Shown one piece after another: positions 8,123 to 16,793 of a DNA stretch of 64,000 nucleotides (positions within the stretch are counted from its first letter, which is position 1; every line of letters starts with the position of its first letter). The stretch comes from PRO6 sp035565775 (GTDB lineage Bacteria; Pseudomonadota; Alphaproteobacteria; Rhizobiales; Xanthobacteraceae): the NCBI GenBank assembly GCA_035565775.1, contig DATMRW010000030.1, forward strand, positions 248,001-312,000. Direction: 5' to 3'. A program made the position numbers and the translations under genes. Below the pieces are notes generated by a model. It saw only the letters and a program-made list of their open reading frames with translations, was not told the DNA's origin and searched no databases.

Positions 8123-8565
8123 CGTCGATCCACCGTCGCGTCAGCGGTTGCAGCGTCAGACGTCGGTAGTACGTTTGGCGCGATTACCGCAAGCATCTTT
8201 CCCAAAAGGCCCCAAAAGGCCTGGTCGTTGATATAGCCGGTAATCCGGCCGACCTCGCGGCCCTCGTTCATGAGCACGAAGGTCGGCGTGTAGCGCACCG
8301 GCGTCGCCAGTCCCTTCTCGCGTCCGGCATCGCCGAGATCGACATGCCGCACCGGCGCCGACCGCCCCTCGGGCGTGGAGGGATAGATCGGCCCGACCTC
8401 GCGTTTCCAGCGCGCGCAATACATACAGCCATCGCGCTCGAACATGATGAGTTCGGCCGCCGCCGCAGGCACTACGCCCGCCAAAAGAAGCAATCCGGCA
8501 ATTCCTGCCAATACCGTCTGGCGCATCGTCGGCGACCCGAAACTCGATTTCACGATTGCAATCAC
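8119..8565 (-). CDS. soxS: Periplasmic thioredoxin-like SoxS
   Basis: A 148-residue exported thioredoxin-like protein. It has a hydrophobic signal (residues about 15-37, ending AAA) and the redox motif GCMYC (C47, C50), followed by a thioredoxin-type cis-Pro loop (RYTPTFVL). In Paracoccus, SoxS keeps SoxY reactivated by reducing adducts on its swinging-arm cysteine. It receives electrons via the membrane protein SoxV, encoded divergently just upstream. Alternative start at 8526 (MRQTVL) would give a more typical signal peptide. First gene of soxSRT. Confidence 0.8.
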   Translation of the reverse strand: MIAIVKSSFGSPTMRQTVLAGIAGLLLLAGVVPAAAAELIMFERDGCMYCARWKREVGPIYPSTPEGRSAPVRHVDLGDAGREKGLATPVRYTPTFVLMNEGREVGRITGYINDQAFWGLLGKMLAVIAPNVLPTSDAATADATVDRR

Positions 8566-8615
8566 GCGATAAACATAGTCGTATTCATATATCTAGACCA
8601 GAGGGGCAATCGATC
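8566..8615. promoter_or_regulatory. Divergent soxS/soxV promoter region
   Basis: An AT-rich patch (TATTCATATATCTAGAC, about 8582-8598) lies between divergent genes and must hold at least the soxV promoter and probably SoxR operator half-sites. The TCTAGA palindrome is visible, but I cannot assign a precise SoxR box. Confidence 0.35.
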
Positions 8616-9356
8616 GTGATCGATATTTCCGTCGCAGGCGCTTTTCTCGCCGGCTTGTTGTCTTTCGCCAGCCCCTGCGTTCTGCCCCTCGTTCCGCCCT
8701 ATCTGTGCTTCCTCGCCGGCGTCAGCATCGGCGAGCTGAGCGGCTCCGACGGCCGCCTGACCTCGCAGCAAAGCGCGAGAATTGTGCTGACCGCCGCAGC
8801 TTTCGTGCTTGGTTTTACCACCATCTTCGTCGCGCTCGGGGCAACCGCATCGACCCTCGGCGCGTGGATCGCCACCTATTTCGACACGCTGGCGATCGTC
8901 GCTGGCGCCTTGATCCTGGTGATGGGCCTGCACTTTCTCGGCTGGATCAAAATCCCCCTTTTGTACCGGGAGGCCCGCTTCCAGGCGAACGCCAAGCCTG
9001 CCGGGCTCTTCGGCGCCTATCTCGTCGGCCTCGCTTTCGCCTTCGGCTGGACGCCGTGCGTCGGCCCGGTGCTCGCAACGCTTCTCATGATCGCGGGCGC
9101 GGAAGCCTCGGCGGCGCGCGGCTCGCTGCTGCTGACCAGCTATGCCCTCGGCATCGGCCTGCCGTTCCTGTTCGCGGCGATTTTCGCCGGCCCATTCCTC
9201 AACATGCTGGCAAGATTCCGCAGGCACATGCCGGTGATCGAGAAGACGATGGGCGCGGGCCTCGTCGTCACCGGCCTCCTGTTCATCACCGGCATCATGC
9301 CGGCGATGGCAGCGTGGCTGCTCGAAACATTCCCCGTGCTCGGCACGATCGGCTGA
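8616..9356 (+). CDS. soxV: CcdA/DsbD-type thiol transporter SoxV
   Basis: A 246-residue inner-membrane protein with about six helices. It carries electrons from cytoplasmic thioredoxin to periplasmic thioredoxins. The paired cysteines of the CcdA family are present in SFASPCVLPLVPPY and FGWTPCVGPVL. GTG 8616 is taken as start because GAGGGG lies 9 bases upstream and the longer frame from 8556 has a non-hydrophobic Arg-rich leader. No soxW (the usual partner thioredoxin) is next to it; SoxS, divergent, is the likely electron acceptor. Confidence 0.85.
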   Translation: MIDISVAGAFLAGLLSFASPCVLPLVPPYLCFLAGVSIGELSGSDGRLTSQQSARIVLTAAAFVLGFTTIFVALGATASTLGAWIATYFDTLAIVAGALILVMGLHFLGWIKIPLLYREARFQANAKPAGLFGAYLVGLAFAFGWTPCVGPVLATLLMIAGAEASAARGSLLLTSYALGIGLPFLFAAIFAGPFLNMLARFRRHMPVIEKTMGAGLVVTGLLFITGIMPAMAAWLLETFPVLGTIG

Positions 9357-9374
9357 CGGCGGCAGCCCTCAAAC

Positions 9375-9412
9375 AAGAAGCCGCACCGGCAGGCGCCGAT
9401 GCGGCTTTTCTT
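9375..9412. terminator. Bidirectional terminator between soxV and soxX
   Basis: AGAAGCCGCA pairs with TGCGGCTTTT across a 14-base loop (itself GC-rich), with T-runs on the plus strand and A/T on the other side. It sits between convergent genes. Confidence 0.75.
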
Positions 9413-9431
9413 GCAAGGCTGAAGGGCGTGC

Positions 9432-10070
9432 TTACTTGTTGACCGGCGATTCCGGATCGAACAGGTAGGCCATCACGTCCTTGATCTGCTGCTCGGACAA
9501 AACCTTGTTCGTGCCGAAGCGCGGCATGTTCGAACACGGCACAGCGGCCTGCGAGTTGTAGATCTTGGTGTAGGCATCCTTGATCGCTTCCGCGTCGTAT
9601 TTGCGATCCTTGCCATAGGCCGCAAGGCTCGGGCCGAGGGTGCCGTAGCTCACCTCCTTCGGATCGAGCTGGTGGCACGCAAAGCAGTTGCCGCCCGCAA
9701 CGGTGCCCGGCGGATCGGAGAACTGCCCGCCGCGCCCGTTGTTGGCGACCTTGTAGCCTTCCTTCCAGCTGCCCAGGAATTTGCCGTCGGCGGGATAGAC
9801 GACGCGCGCCTGCTCGCGCTTCATGATCTCGCTTGCGACATTGGCCGGCACATCGTTGTGATGCAGATTGCAGGCGGCGAGCGAGGGGTCGGGCTTGATG
9901 CGCTCCTGCCACTCGGCCGAGGCCTTGCCGAAGGTCGCGTTGAGATAGGTCTCGACCAGCGCCGGCGCGGCTTTCGCCGGCCTGTCCTGCGCCACCACGG
10001 GCGCGGCAGCCGCCAGCGCAAGCGCGGTCAACGAAGCGGCAGAAAGCATGAAAAAGGCTGATTTCATCAT
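9432..10070 (-). CDS. soxX: SoxX, c-type cytochrome subunit of SoxAX
   Basis: A 212-residue periplasmic cytochrome c. A Sec signal (residues 1-28, ending VVAQ) is followed by a single haem site CFACH (C129, C132, H133); M182 in CSNMPRFG is the likely distal ligand. SoxAX joins thiosulfate to the SoxY cysteine with release of two electrons. GAGAGG lies upstream of the tandem ATG-ATG. It follows soxA with a 14-base gap on the minus strand, so soxA-soxX form one operon. The same frame stays open further upstream into soxA, but that part is not coding for SoxX. Confidence 0.9.
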   Translation of the reverse strand: MMKSAFFMLSAASLTALALAAAAPVVAQDRPAKAAPALVETYLNATFGKASAEWQERIKPDPSLAACNLHHNDVPANVASEIMKREQARVVYPADGKFLGSWKEGYKVANNGRGGQFSDPPGTVAGGNCFACHQLDPKEVSYGTLGPSLAAYGKDRKYDAEAIKDAYTKIYNSQAAVPCSNMPRFGTNKVLSEQQIKDVMAYLFDPESPVNK

Positions 10071-10084
10071 GATGTCATCCTCTC

Positions 10085-10912
10085 TCAGCGCTTGATCGAA
10101 GGCACGTTGATTTCGCCGCCGGCCGCCTGCGTGTTCAGGAAGGCGGTGAGCGCAGTGAGACTGTCGGAGCCATATTCCGGCACCGGCCAGCGCTGCTGGC
10201 GATAGCAGTCCCATAGCCGGTGCTGCATGGTGCGCAGGGCGCTCTGCGACACGCGATAGGTCGGCCACGCCCCCATCGTCGTCTGCGCGGCTTCGCCCGG
10301 CGCCGAGAGCTTCGGCAGGCCCTGCAGGCGGATGCGCTTGCCTTCGTCGGCGTGGCAGGTGGCGCAGGAGAAATCCATCACGCCGCCGCGGCGATAGAAC
10401 AGCGCTTCGCCGACCGCCACCATCTCCTTCTCCTTGGGATGGCTGTTCTGCGGCTCGATCTTCATGCCGTTGGATTTGTTCGCGATGAAGGCGTTGAGGT
10501 CTTCCATGTCCGAGGCCTTGCCGGGCCCGGAGAACCGCCGCGCGACCACATCCTTGAGGTCCAGCCCCTGGATCTTGTCCATGCACCACATCAGCCGCTG
10601 CTCGAGATCCATCACGCGGTCGGCGTCGGCGAAGTAGCGCGGCAGTTTCGCGTAGACGCCTTCGAGCTTGCCCGGTCCCTCGCCGAGATCGCATGTCTCA
10701 AGCGTGGCGTTCTTCGTGCCGCGCGCCGTCGTCCACAGCACTTCGCCGCGATCCACCGCGAGATAACCGGGATTGGAAAACGGATCGGACAGCATCTGGC
10801 GATAGCGTTCGATTTCCTTCTCGCTATCATCCAGCGATTGCGCCGCAAGGTGCCCCGCCGCGAATGTCATCACGGCCGCGATCACCGCCGCGCCGAATAA
10901 TGGGAGCTTCAT
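10085..10912 (-). CDS. soxA: SoxA, catalytic cytochrome subunit of SoxAX (monohaem form)
   Basis: A 275-residue periplasmic protein. Signal peptide 1-25 (HLAAQ) leads into the SoxA fold. One haem motif, CATCH (C183, C186, H187), is present, and C236 in [10 protein letters not shown] is the active-site cysteine that carries a persulfide and ligates haem. In the N-terminal half only single cysteines C74 and C110 remain where dihaem SoxA proteins bind a second haem, so this is the monohaem type. Divergent from soxY; the 225-bp gap must hold both promoters. Confidence 0.9.
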   Translation of the reverse strand: MKLPLFGAAVIAAVMTFAAGHLAAQSLDDSEKEIERYRQMLSDPFSNPGYLAVDRGEVLWTTARGTKNATLETCDLGEGPGKLEGVYAKLPRYFADADRVMDLEQRLMWCMDKIQGLDLKDVVARRFSGPGKASDMEDLNAFIANKSNGMKIEPQNSHPKEKEMVAVGEALFYRRGGVMDFSCATCHADEGKRIRLQGLPKLSAPGEAAQTTMGAWPTYRVSQSALRTMQHRLWDCYRQQRWPVPEYGSDSLTALTAFLNTQAAGGEINVPSIKR

Positions 10913-11137
10913 TCCTCTGCCCTTTCGTTTCCCCTATCGGCCGGCACTCTTGTTCGCGGTGCGCGGCTTCAGCGATTGACGCTTGCTGTTGTCGCAGTCG
11001 TGCCTGTGACCGTATTTGTGCTCTTCTTGGTGCGCGACGGCTTTACATTCACAAAAAACAATATCACAATGCGTCGAAATGATGAGCGACTGTATGCCGC
11101 GTCGTCAAGTGAGAAAAGTTGATAGCAGGAGGAAACG
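10913..11137. promoter_or_regulatory. Divergent soxA/soxY control region
   Basis: This 225-bp gap separates the two main sox operons. An AT-rich tract (11043-11070, TTTACATTCACAAAAAACAA) is the likely RNA polymerase and SoxR site. A strong AGGAGG (about 11127-11132) is the soxY ribosome binding site. Confidence 0.5.
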
Positions 11138-11602
11138 ATGGACTTTCAGGGATCTGGGCTATCGCGACGCGCGGCTCTCAAAACTGGTGCCCTGGTCGCC
11201 TTTGCGAGCCTGATCGGCACGCGCCTCGCATTCGCCGATGCGCCGACAGTCGCCGCCGAGCTCAAGAAGCTTTATGGCGACAAGGCGATGGCTGAGGGCA
11301 AGATCAAGCTCGATGTGCCCGAGATCGCCGAGAACGGCATGGTGGTGCCGATCAATATCGAAGTCGATAGCCCGATGACCGAGGCCGACTACGTCAAGAG
11401 CGTCCATATCTTCGCCGACGGCAATCCCCTTCCCGGCGTCGTCACCTACACCTTCACCCCTGCCTGCGGCAAAGCCGCCGCCTCGACCCGCATGCGCCTT
11501 GCCCAGACGCAAAACATCGTCTGCGTCGCGGAGATGTCGAACGGCACGCTCTACACCGCCAAGGCCAACGTCAAAGTCACCATCGGCGGCTGCGGCGGCT
11601 GA
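11138..11602 (+). CDS. soxY: SoxY, thiosulfate-carrier subunit
   Basis: A 154-residue periplasmic carrier. A twin-arginine signal (SRRAALKTG) precedes cleavage after AFA; the mature Ig-like domain ends in the GGCGG swinging arm, with C152 as the site that carries the thiosulfate and later the sulfane sulfur. SoxY pairs with SoxZ, encoded 45 bases downstream. It has the strongest ribosome binding site of the locus (AGGAGGAAACG). Two extra cysteines, C110 and C129, could form a structural disulfide. Confidence 0.95.
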   Translation: MDFQGSGLSRRAALKTGALVAFASLIGTRLAFADAPTVAAELKKLYGDKAMAEGKIKLDVPEIAENGMVVPINIEVDSPMTEADYVKSVHIFADGNPLPGVVTYTFTPACGKAAASTRMRLAQTQNIVCVAEMSNGTLYTAKANVKVTIGGCGG

Positions 11603-11647
11603 TCGACGCGCCTCCGCGAAACGCACCAATTCAGGCAGGACAATCTC

Positions 11648-11977
11648 ATGACCACGAAACCGACTCCGAGGGTTCGCGTTCCGGCCAAAGCGGCCGCCGG
11701 CGAAGTCATCGAAATCAAGACGCTTATCTCGCACGAAATGGAATCCGGCCAGCGCAAGGATGCCAAGGGCGCGGTGATCCCCCGCAAGATCCTCAACAAG
11801 TTTTCCGCCAGCTTCAACGGCAAGCCGATTTTCGAGGCCGAATGGTTTCCCGCGATCTCGGCCAATCCGTATCAATCGTTCTTCTACAAGGCGACGGAGT
11901 CCGGTGAGTTCACCTTCACCTGGAAAGACGATGACGGCTCCGAATACACCGCGAAGAACAAACTGACCGTCGGCTGA
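11648..11977 (+). CDS. soxZ: SoxZ, partner of SoxY
   Basis: A 109-residue Ig-like protein with no signal peptide; it reaches the periplasm by piggy-back export with Tat-bearing SoxY. It starts RVRVPAKAAAGEVIEIKTLI and ends in a GEFTFTWKDDDG strand, both typical of SoxZ, and the length is normal. AGGA lies upstream of the ATG. It forms the SoxYZ heterodimer that presents sulfur to SoxAX, SoxB and SoxCD. Confidence 0.95.
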   Translation: MTTKPTPRVRVPAKAAAGEVIEIKTLISHEMESGQRKDAKGAVIPRKILNKFSASFNGKPIFEAEWFPAISANPYQSFFYKATESGEFTFTWKDDDGSEYTAKNKLTVG

Positions 11978-12086
11978 CGCGCGGCTTGCCGCAGCGCGCG
12001 GCAGGCCACTTTCCCAAAGCTGATTTTTGCGGATGGGGTGCCATTCGCAGATGGGCGGCGTGTGCCGCTTGCCCAAAGGACAGGCT

Positions 12087-13784
12087 ATGATCTCTCGACG
12101 CGAATTCCTGCAGGCGACTGCAGCGGCGGCGGCCATCACCACTGCAAGCGGCCTCGGCCCACTCGGCCGGGCGGCGGCACAGCAAAAACTGACCCAGTCC
12201 GAAATCTTGCACTTCGATCCGCTCGGCACCGTGACGATCCTGCACGTCGCCGACATTCATGCGCAGCTCATGCCGATCCACTTTCGCGAGCCGTCGATCA
12301 ATCTCGGCGTCGGCGAGGTCAAGGGCCAGCCGCCGCACCTCGTCGATCAGCAATTCCGCGATTACTTCAAGATCGCCGCCGGCTCGCCGCATGCCTTTGC
12401 CCTGACCTCGGATGACTTCACCACTCTCGCCCGCCAATACGGCAAGATGGGGGGTCTCGACCGCATTGCCACGCTGGTCAACGCCGTCCGCAGCGAGCGC
12501 GGCGACGACAGGGTGCTGCTGCTGGACGGTGGCGACACCTGGCAGGGAAGCTGGAGCGCGCTCAAGACCGATGGCCAGGACATGGTTGACGTCATGTCGG
12601 CGCTCAAGCTCGACGCCATGACCGCGCATTGGGAATTCACCCTCGGCGCAGAGCGCGTCAAGAAGATCGTCGAGGCCGCGCCCTTCGCCTTCCTGGCGCA
12701 GAACGTCCGCGACAAGGAATGGAGCGAACCGGTCTTCGAGCCGCGCAAGATGTTCGAGAAGGGCGGCGTCAAGGTCGCGGTGATCGGGCAGGCCCTGCCC
12801 CGCACCGCGGTCGCCAATCCGCGCTGGATGTTCCCGGATTGGGAATTCGGCATCCGCGAGGAAGATATTCAGAAACAGGTCGATGAAGTTCGCGCGGAAG
12901 GCGCCGCGGTCGTGGTCCTGTTGTCCCATGACGGCTTCGATGTCGACAGGAAGCTCGCATCGCGGGTGAAGGGCATCGACATCATTCTCACCAGCCACAC
13001 GCACGATGCTATGCCGGGGATGCTCCGCGTCGGCGGCACCGTCCTTGTCGCTTCCGGCTCGCACGGCAAGTTCGTCTCGCGCCTCGACATCGAAGCGAAA
13101 GACGGCAAGGTTACCGACATCCGCTACAAGCTGATGCCGGTGTTTTCCGATGCCATCGCTCCCGATGAAAACATGGCGGCGCTGATCAAGAAAGTGCGCG
13201 AGCCCTTCGCCGCCGACCTCGCCCGCGAGATCGGCAAGACCGACGCGCTGCTGTTCCGGCGCGGCAACTTCAACGGCACCTTCGACGACCTGATCTGCGA
13301 GGCGATGCTGGCGGAGCGCGACGCCGAAATTTCGCTGTCGCCCGGTTTCCGCTGGGGCGGCTCGCTCCTGCCCGGCGACGCGATCACGTGGGAGGCGATC
13401 ACCAATGCCACCGCGATCACCTACCCCGCCTGCTACCGCAACGAGATGACCGGCGCGCAGCTCAAGGAAATTCTTGAGGACGTCGCCGACAACATTTTCC
13501 ATCCCGACCCCTATTTCCAGGGCGGCGGCGACATGGTTCGGGTCGGCGGCATGGGCTACGCCATCGACGTCAGCAAGCCGATGGGCAGCCGCATTTCCGA
13601 CCTTACGCATCTGAAGTCCGGCAAGCCGATCGACGCCGACCGCCGCTACGTCGTCTCGGGCTGGGCGAGCGTCAACGAGGGCACGCAAGGCCCGCCGATC
13701 TGGGACGTCGTTCGCGATCACGTCGCGCGCAAGAAAACCGTCACCGTTACTCCGAACGACGCCGTGAAAGTGCGCGGCGCGTAA
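12087..13784 (+). CDS. soxB: SoxB, dimanganese thiosulfohydrolase
   Basis: Releases sulfate from SoxY-bound thiosulfonate in the periplasm. The 565-residue product has a Tat signal (ISRREFLQATA) and 5'-nucleotidase-fold metal motifs: HVADIHAQL, GGDTWQGS, LSHDGFDVD and TSHTHD. The usual NGH/NHE step of nucleotidases is replaced by AHWEF, as expected for SoxB. ATG 12087 was chosen because AAAGGA precedes it and the Tat motif then begins at residue 3; a longer frame from 12027 would bury it. Part of soxYZBCD. Confidence 0.95.
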   Translation: MISRREFLQATAAAAAITTASGLGPLGRAAAQQKLTQSEILHFDPLGTVTILHVADIHAQLMPIHFREPSINLGVGEVKGQPPHLVDQQFRDYFKIAAGSPHAFALTSDDFTTLARQYGKMGGLDRIATLVNAVRSERGDDRVLLLDGGDTWQGSWSALKTDGQDMVDVMSALKLDAMTAHWEFTLGAERVKKIVEAAPFAFLAQNVRDKEWSEPVFEPRKMFEKGGVKVAVIGQALPRTAVANPRWMFPDWEFGIREEDIQKQVDEVRAEGAAVVVLLSHDGFDVDRKLASRVKGIDIILTSHTHDAMPGMLRVGGTVLVASGSHGKFVSRLDIEAKDGKVTDIRYKLMPVFSDAIAPDENMAALIKKVREPFAADLAREIGKTDALLFRRGNFNGTFDDLICEAMLAERDAEISLSPGFRWGGSLLPGDAITWEAITNATAITYPACYRNEMTGAQLKEILEDVADNIFHPDPYFQGGGDMVRVGGMGYAIDVSKPMGSRISDLTHLKSGKPIDADRRYVVSGWASVNEGTQGPPIWDVVRDHVARKKTVTVTPNDAVKVRGA

Positions 13785-13852
13785 ACGGCGCGCCACGCCG
13801 CACGAATAAGCCGTTTCTCGCTGGCAAAGCATACGGCAAGGGAGCATCGCCA

Positions 13853-15142
13853 ATGACCAGCCATCCCACCAGCCGCCCCGGCGTCAGTCGCCGCAATTTC
13901 CTCAGCACCGCGGGGGCAGCGGGCGCTACCTTCGCCGGCATCGCCGCATCCGGTGGAAAGGCAAGCGCGCAGGCGGCAACGCCCGATCCGCTGATCACCG
14001 AAGTGCAGGACTGGAACCGCTATCTCGGTGACGGCGTCGACAAGCATCCCTACGGCCTGCCGTCGAAATACGAAAAGCATGTCGTCCGCCGCTCGGTGCC
14101 ATGGCTCACCGCCTCGCCGGAATCGTCGGTGAACTTTACGCCGCTGCATGAGCTCGACGGCATCATCACGCCCTCCGGTCTGTGCTTCGAGCGCCACCAC
14201 GGCGGTATTGCCGATATCGACCCGGCCAATCATCGCCTGATGATCCATGGCCTCGTCGACAAGCCGCTCGTCTTCACCATGGAAGACATCAAGCGGATGC
14301 CGCGCGAGAACCGCGTCTACTTTCTCGAATGCGCCGCCAATTCCGGCATGGAGTGGCGCGGCGCCCAGCTCAACGGCTGCCAGTTCACGCACGGCATGGT
14401 CCATAACGTGATGTATACCGGCGTGCCGCTCAAATTCTTTCTCAACGAAGCCGGCATCAAGCCCAATGCGAAATGGCTGATGCTGGAGGGCGCGGATGCG
14501 TCCGGCATGAACCGCTCGCTGCCGATGGAGAAGGCGCTCGACGACGTGCTTCTCGCCTTTGCGATGAACGGCGAGGCGCTGCGTCCCGAGCAGGGCTATC
14601 CGCTCCGCGCCGTGATCCCCGGCTGGGAAGGCAATCTCTGGGTCAAATGGCTTCGCCGCATCGAAGTCGGCGATCAGCCGTGGCAGGCGCGCGAGGAAAC
14701 CTCGAAGTATACCGACCTGCTCGCCGACGGACGTTCGCGCCGCTTCACCTTCTTCATGGATGCGAAGTCGGTCGTCACCAATCCCTCGCCGCAGGCGCCG
14801 CTCAAGCACAAGGGCCGCAATGTCCTCACCGGCCTCGCCTGGTCAGGGCGCGGCACCATCAAGCGGGTCGACGTGACGCTCGACGGCGGCAAGAACTGGC
14901 AAACGGCGCGCATTGACGGGCCGGTGCTGGATAAGTCGCTGACGCGCTTCTACGTCGACTTCGACTGGAACGGACAGGAACTTTTGGTGCAATCCCGCGC
15001 CATGGATTCAACCGGCTATGTCCAGCCGACCAAGGACGGGCTGCGAAAAATCCGCGGCGTCAACTCCATCTACCACAACAATGGCATCCAGACCTGGCAT
15101 GTGCGTCCGAACGGGGAAACCGAGAATGTCGAGATCTCTTAA
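13853..15142 (+). CDS. soxC: SoxC, molybdenum subunit of sulfane dehydrogenase
   Basis: A 429-residue sulfite-oxidase-fold enzyme that, with SoxD, oxidises the outer sulfur on SoxY by six electrons. A Tat signal (VSRRNFLSTAG) is present. The molybdenum-coordinating C160 lies in FLECAANSGMEWRG; the C-terminal dimerisation domain includes KRVDVTLDGG. An AAGGGAG-like purine run precedes the ATG. Presence of soxCD implies complete oxidation of thiosulfate to sulfate with no obligate sulfur globules. Its last 17 bases overlap soxD. Confidence 0.95.
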   Translation: MTSHPTSRPGVSRRNFLSTAGAAGATFAGIAASGGKASAQAATPDPLITEVQDWNRYLGDGVDKHPYGLPSKYEKHVVRRSVPWLTASPESSVNFTPLHELDGIITPSGLCFERHHGGIADIDPANHRLMIHGLVDKPLVFTMEDIKRMPRENRVYFLECAANSGMEWRGAQLNGCQFTHGMVHNVMYTGVPLKFFLNEAGIKPNAKWLMLEGADASGMNRSLPMEKALDDVLLAFAMNGEALRPEQGYPLRAVIPGWEGNLWVKWLRRIEVGDQPWQAREETSKYTDLLADGRSRRFTFFMDAKSVVTNPSPQAPLKHKGRNVLTGLAWSGRGTIKRVDVTLDGGKNWQTARIDGPVLDKSLTRFYVDFDWNGQELLVQSRAMDSTGYVQPTKDGLRKIRGVNSIYHNNGIQTWHVRPNGETENVEIS

Positions 15143-15854
15143 GGCTGCGTTGCTCGCCGGCGTTTCTGCGCTCATCGTGCTGGCTGCCCCGCTGATCGCC
15201 CAGTCGCAGACCGCCAAGGGCAAGTCCGACAAGGCCGCGGCGACGGCAAGCAAGCCCGTTGCGATTGCCAAGCTCGGCCTCGGCCGCAAAGCCCTGCCCG
15301 AAGAGGTCAAGGCGTGGAGCATCAGCGTGCGGCCCGATGGCCAGGGCCTGCCGCCCGGCAAGGGTACTGTGAAGGAAGGCGACGAGCTGTTTCAGGCGCA
15401 GTGCGCCTCATGCCACGGCGAGTTCGGCCAGGGCAACGATCGCTGGCCGGTGCTCGCCGGCGGCATGGGCAGCCTGAAGGCGGACCGGCCGGAAAAGACC
15501 ATCGGCTCGTTCTGGCCCGACCTCTCGACGGTTTTCGACTACATTCACCGCGCAATGCCCTATGGTAATGCGCAGTCGCTTTCGGCCAACGAGGTTTATG
15601 CCCTGACAGCCTATCTTCTTTATCTCAACGACATCGTGAAGGATGAAGAATTCGAGCTTTCGGACAAAAACTTCACCAGCATCAAGCTGCCGAATGCGCA
15701 GGCCTTTTACGACGACGATCGGGAGAAAACCGAAAAGGCATTCTGGGGGAGCGAGCCTTGCATGAAAAACTGCAAACCCACCGTGACCATCACCGGACGC
15801 GCTGCGGTGCTCGACGTCACCCCCGATTCCAAATCGGCGCCGAAAGTCGACTGA
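15126..15854 (+). CDS. soxD: SoxD, cytochrome subunit of sulfane dehydrogenase (single haem domain)
   Basis: A 242-residue periplasmic cytochrome c. Residues 1-26 are a Sec signal (ending IAQSQ). A single haem site CASCH (C93, C96, H97) follows; two further cysteines lie near the C-terminus (PCMKNC). Paracoccus SoxD carries two haem domains over roughly 380 residues; here the second is missing. The ATG at 15126 overlaps soxC by 17 bases and gives the right signal peptide; a longer upstream frame is not plausible. The next gene encodes a separate small cytochrome. Confidence 0.85.
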   Translation: MSRSLKAALLAGVSALIVLAAPLIAQSQTAKGKSDKAAATASKPVAIAKLGLGRKALPEEVKAWSISVRPDGQGLPPGKGTVKEGDELFQAQCASCHGEFGQGNDRWPVLAGGMGSLKADRPEKTIGSFWPDLSTVFDYIHRAMPYGNAQSLSANEVYALTAYLLYLNDIVKDEEFELSDKNFTSIKLPNAQAFYDDDREKTEKAFWGSEPCMKNCKPTVTITGRAAVLDVTPDSKSAPKVD

Positions 15855-16177
15855 TGGCCGCGCGAGCAATCCGCCATGCCCTTGCCGCCGCCGCATCCCT
15901 GATCGCGGCGTCAGCAAGCGCGCATGCGAGCGGCGACCGGGCGCTCGGCGAGTATCTGTCGAACGAATGCACCGCCTGCCACCAGCTCTCCGGCAAACAT
16001 GACGGGCGCATCCCCGCGATCGTGGGCTGGCCGCATGACCAGTTCGTCGCGGTAATGCAGTCCTACCGCGACAAGCATCGCGACAACGTGGTGATGCAAA
16101 CTGTCGCCGGGCGCTTGAGCGACGACGAATTCGCGGCACTGGCAACCTATTTCGGGAGCCTCAAGCCGAGCCATTGA
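15854..16177 (+). CDS. fccA: Small cytochrome c, FccA/SoxE-like sulfide dehydrogenase subunit
   Basis: A 107-residue exported monohaem cytochrome. The signal ends near ASAHAS; the haem site CTACH covers C39, C42 and H43, and M81 is the probable sixth ligand. The start overlaps the soxD stop by one base (TGATG), so translation is coupled. Its place two genes before the flavoprotein FccB argues for the cytochrome subunit of flavocytochrome c sulfide dehydrogenase. The other reading is that it supplies the missing second haem of SoxD. Confidence 0.7.
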   Translation: MAARAIRHALAAAASLIAASASAHASGDRALGEYLSNECTACHQLSGKHDGRIPAIVGWPHDQFVAVMQSYRDKHRDNVVMQTVAGRLSDDEFAALATYFGSLKPSH

Positions 16178-16219
16178 TATGCAGCCGAAAGCGGGGCGAC
16201 TTCAAACGAGGGCCACACC

Positions 16220-16744
16220 ATGACGGACCACACTGACCATCCGACGCGCCGCGGGCTCATTCTCGCCACCGCCACCGGCGTCGCGGCCCTGGCGAGCCCG
16301 GCCATCGCCGCGCCGCGCCAGCTTGCGCTTGCCGACCTCAAGAAGGAGGCCGACGTCGCCTGCCTCTATCATTGCGACTTCGGCGATCCATCGCGCTTCG
16401 GCCAGATGCTCACCAACATCTCGAACCACTACTCCGCCTACGGCGCCGACCCGTTCGCCGTTCAGCTTGCGGTGGTCGCGCATGGCCCCGGCGTAAAATT
16501 TTTCCTCAGCAGCCTCGAGGATACGCCGTGGCGCGAGGAAATCACCGTGCCGAAGATTTTTGATCGCGTCGACGACATCGCAAAGAACGGCCTCAAAATC
16601 TATCTCTGTGAAATCACGTTCAGCCGCCTGAAGCTGGACAAGGCCAAGGCGCGGAATGCCGACTTCATCAGCTTCGTGCCGTCGGGCGTCGCCACCGTGG
16701 CGGCCCTGCAATCGAAAGGATTTGCGTATCTGAAGGTCGGCTGA
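16220..16744 (+). CDS. Tat-exported DsrE/DsrF-like protein
   Basis: A 174-residue protein. A Tat-like signal (PTRRGLILATATG) ends near AIAAP; the rest is a DsrE/DsrF-like alpha/beta domain (a DPFAVQLAVVAHGPGVKFFL core). Cysteines are C48, C52 and C130. DsrE-fold proteins relay sulfur as cysteine persulfide, normally in the cytoplasm; an exported version between fccA and fccB would sit with the sulfide dehydrogenase in the periplasm. The role as a sulfur acceptor is inferred. The ribosome binding site is GAGGG. Confidence 0.7.
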   Translation: MTDHTDHPTRRGLILATATGVAALASPAIAAPRQLALADLKKEADVACLYHCDFGDPSRFGQMLTNISNHYSAYGADPFAVQLAVVAHGPGVKFFLSSLEDTPWREEITVPKIFDRVDDIAKNGLKIYLCEITFSRLKLDKAKARNADFISFVPSGVATVAALQSKGFAYLKVG

Positions 16745-16793
16745 TGAGCCGGCGCGGCGTTGCAGCTCAAACATCATCATTGGGAGGGGGAAT

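Noticed and set aside
9432..10694. A 420-codon frame covering soxX and part of soxA
   Set aside because: Only the part from 10070 encodes SoxX; the rest is out of frame with soxA, which has its own start and motifs.
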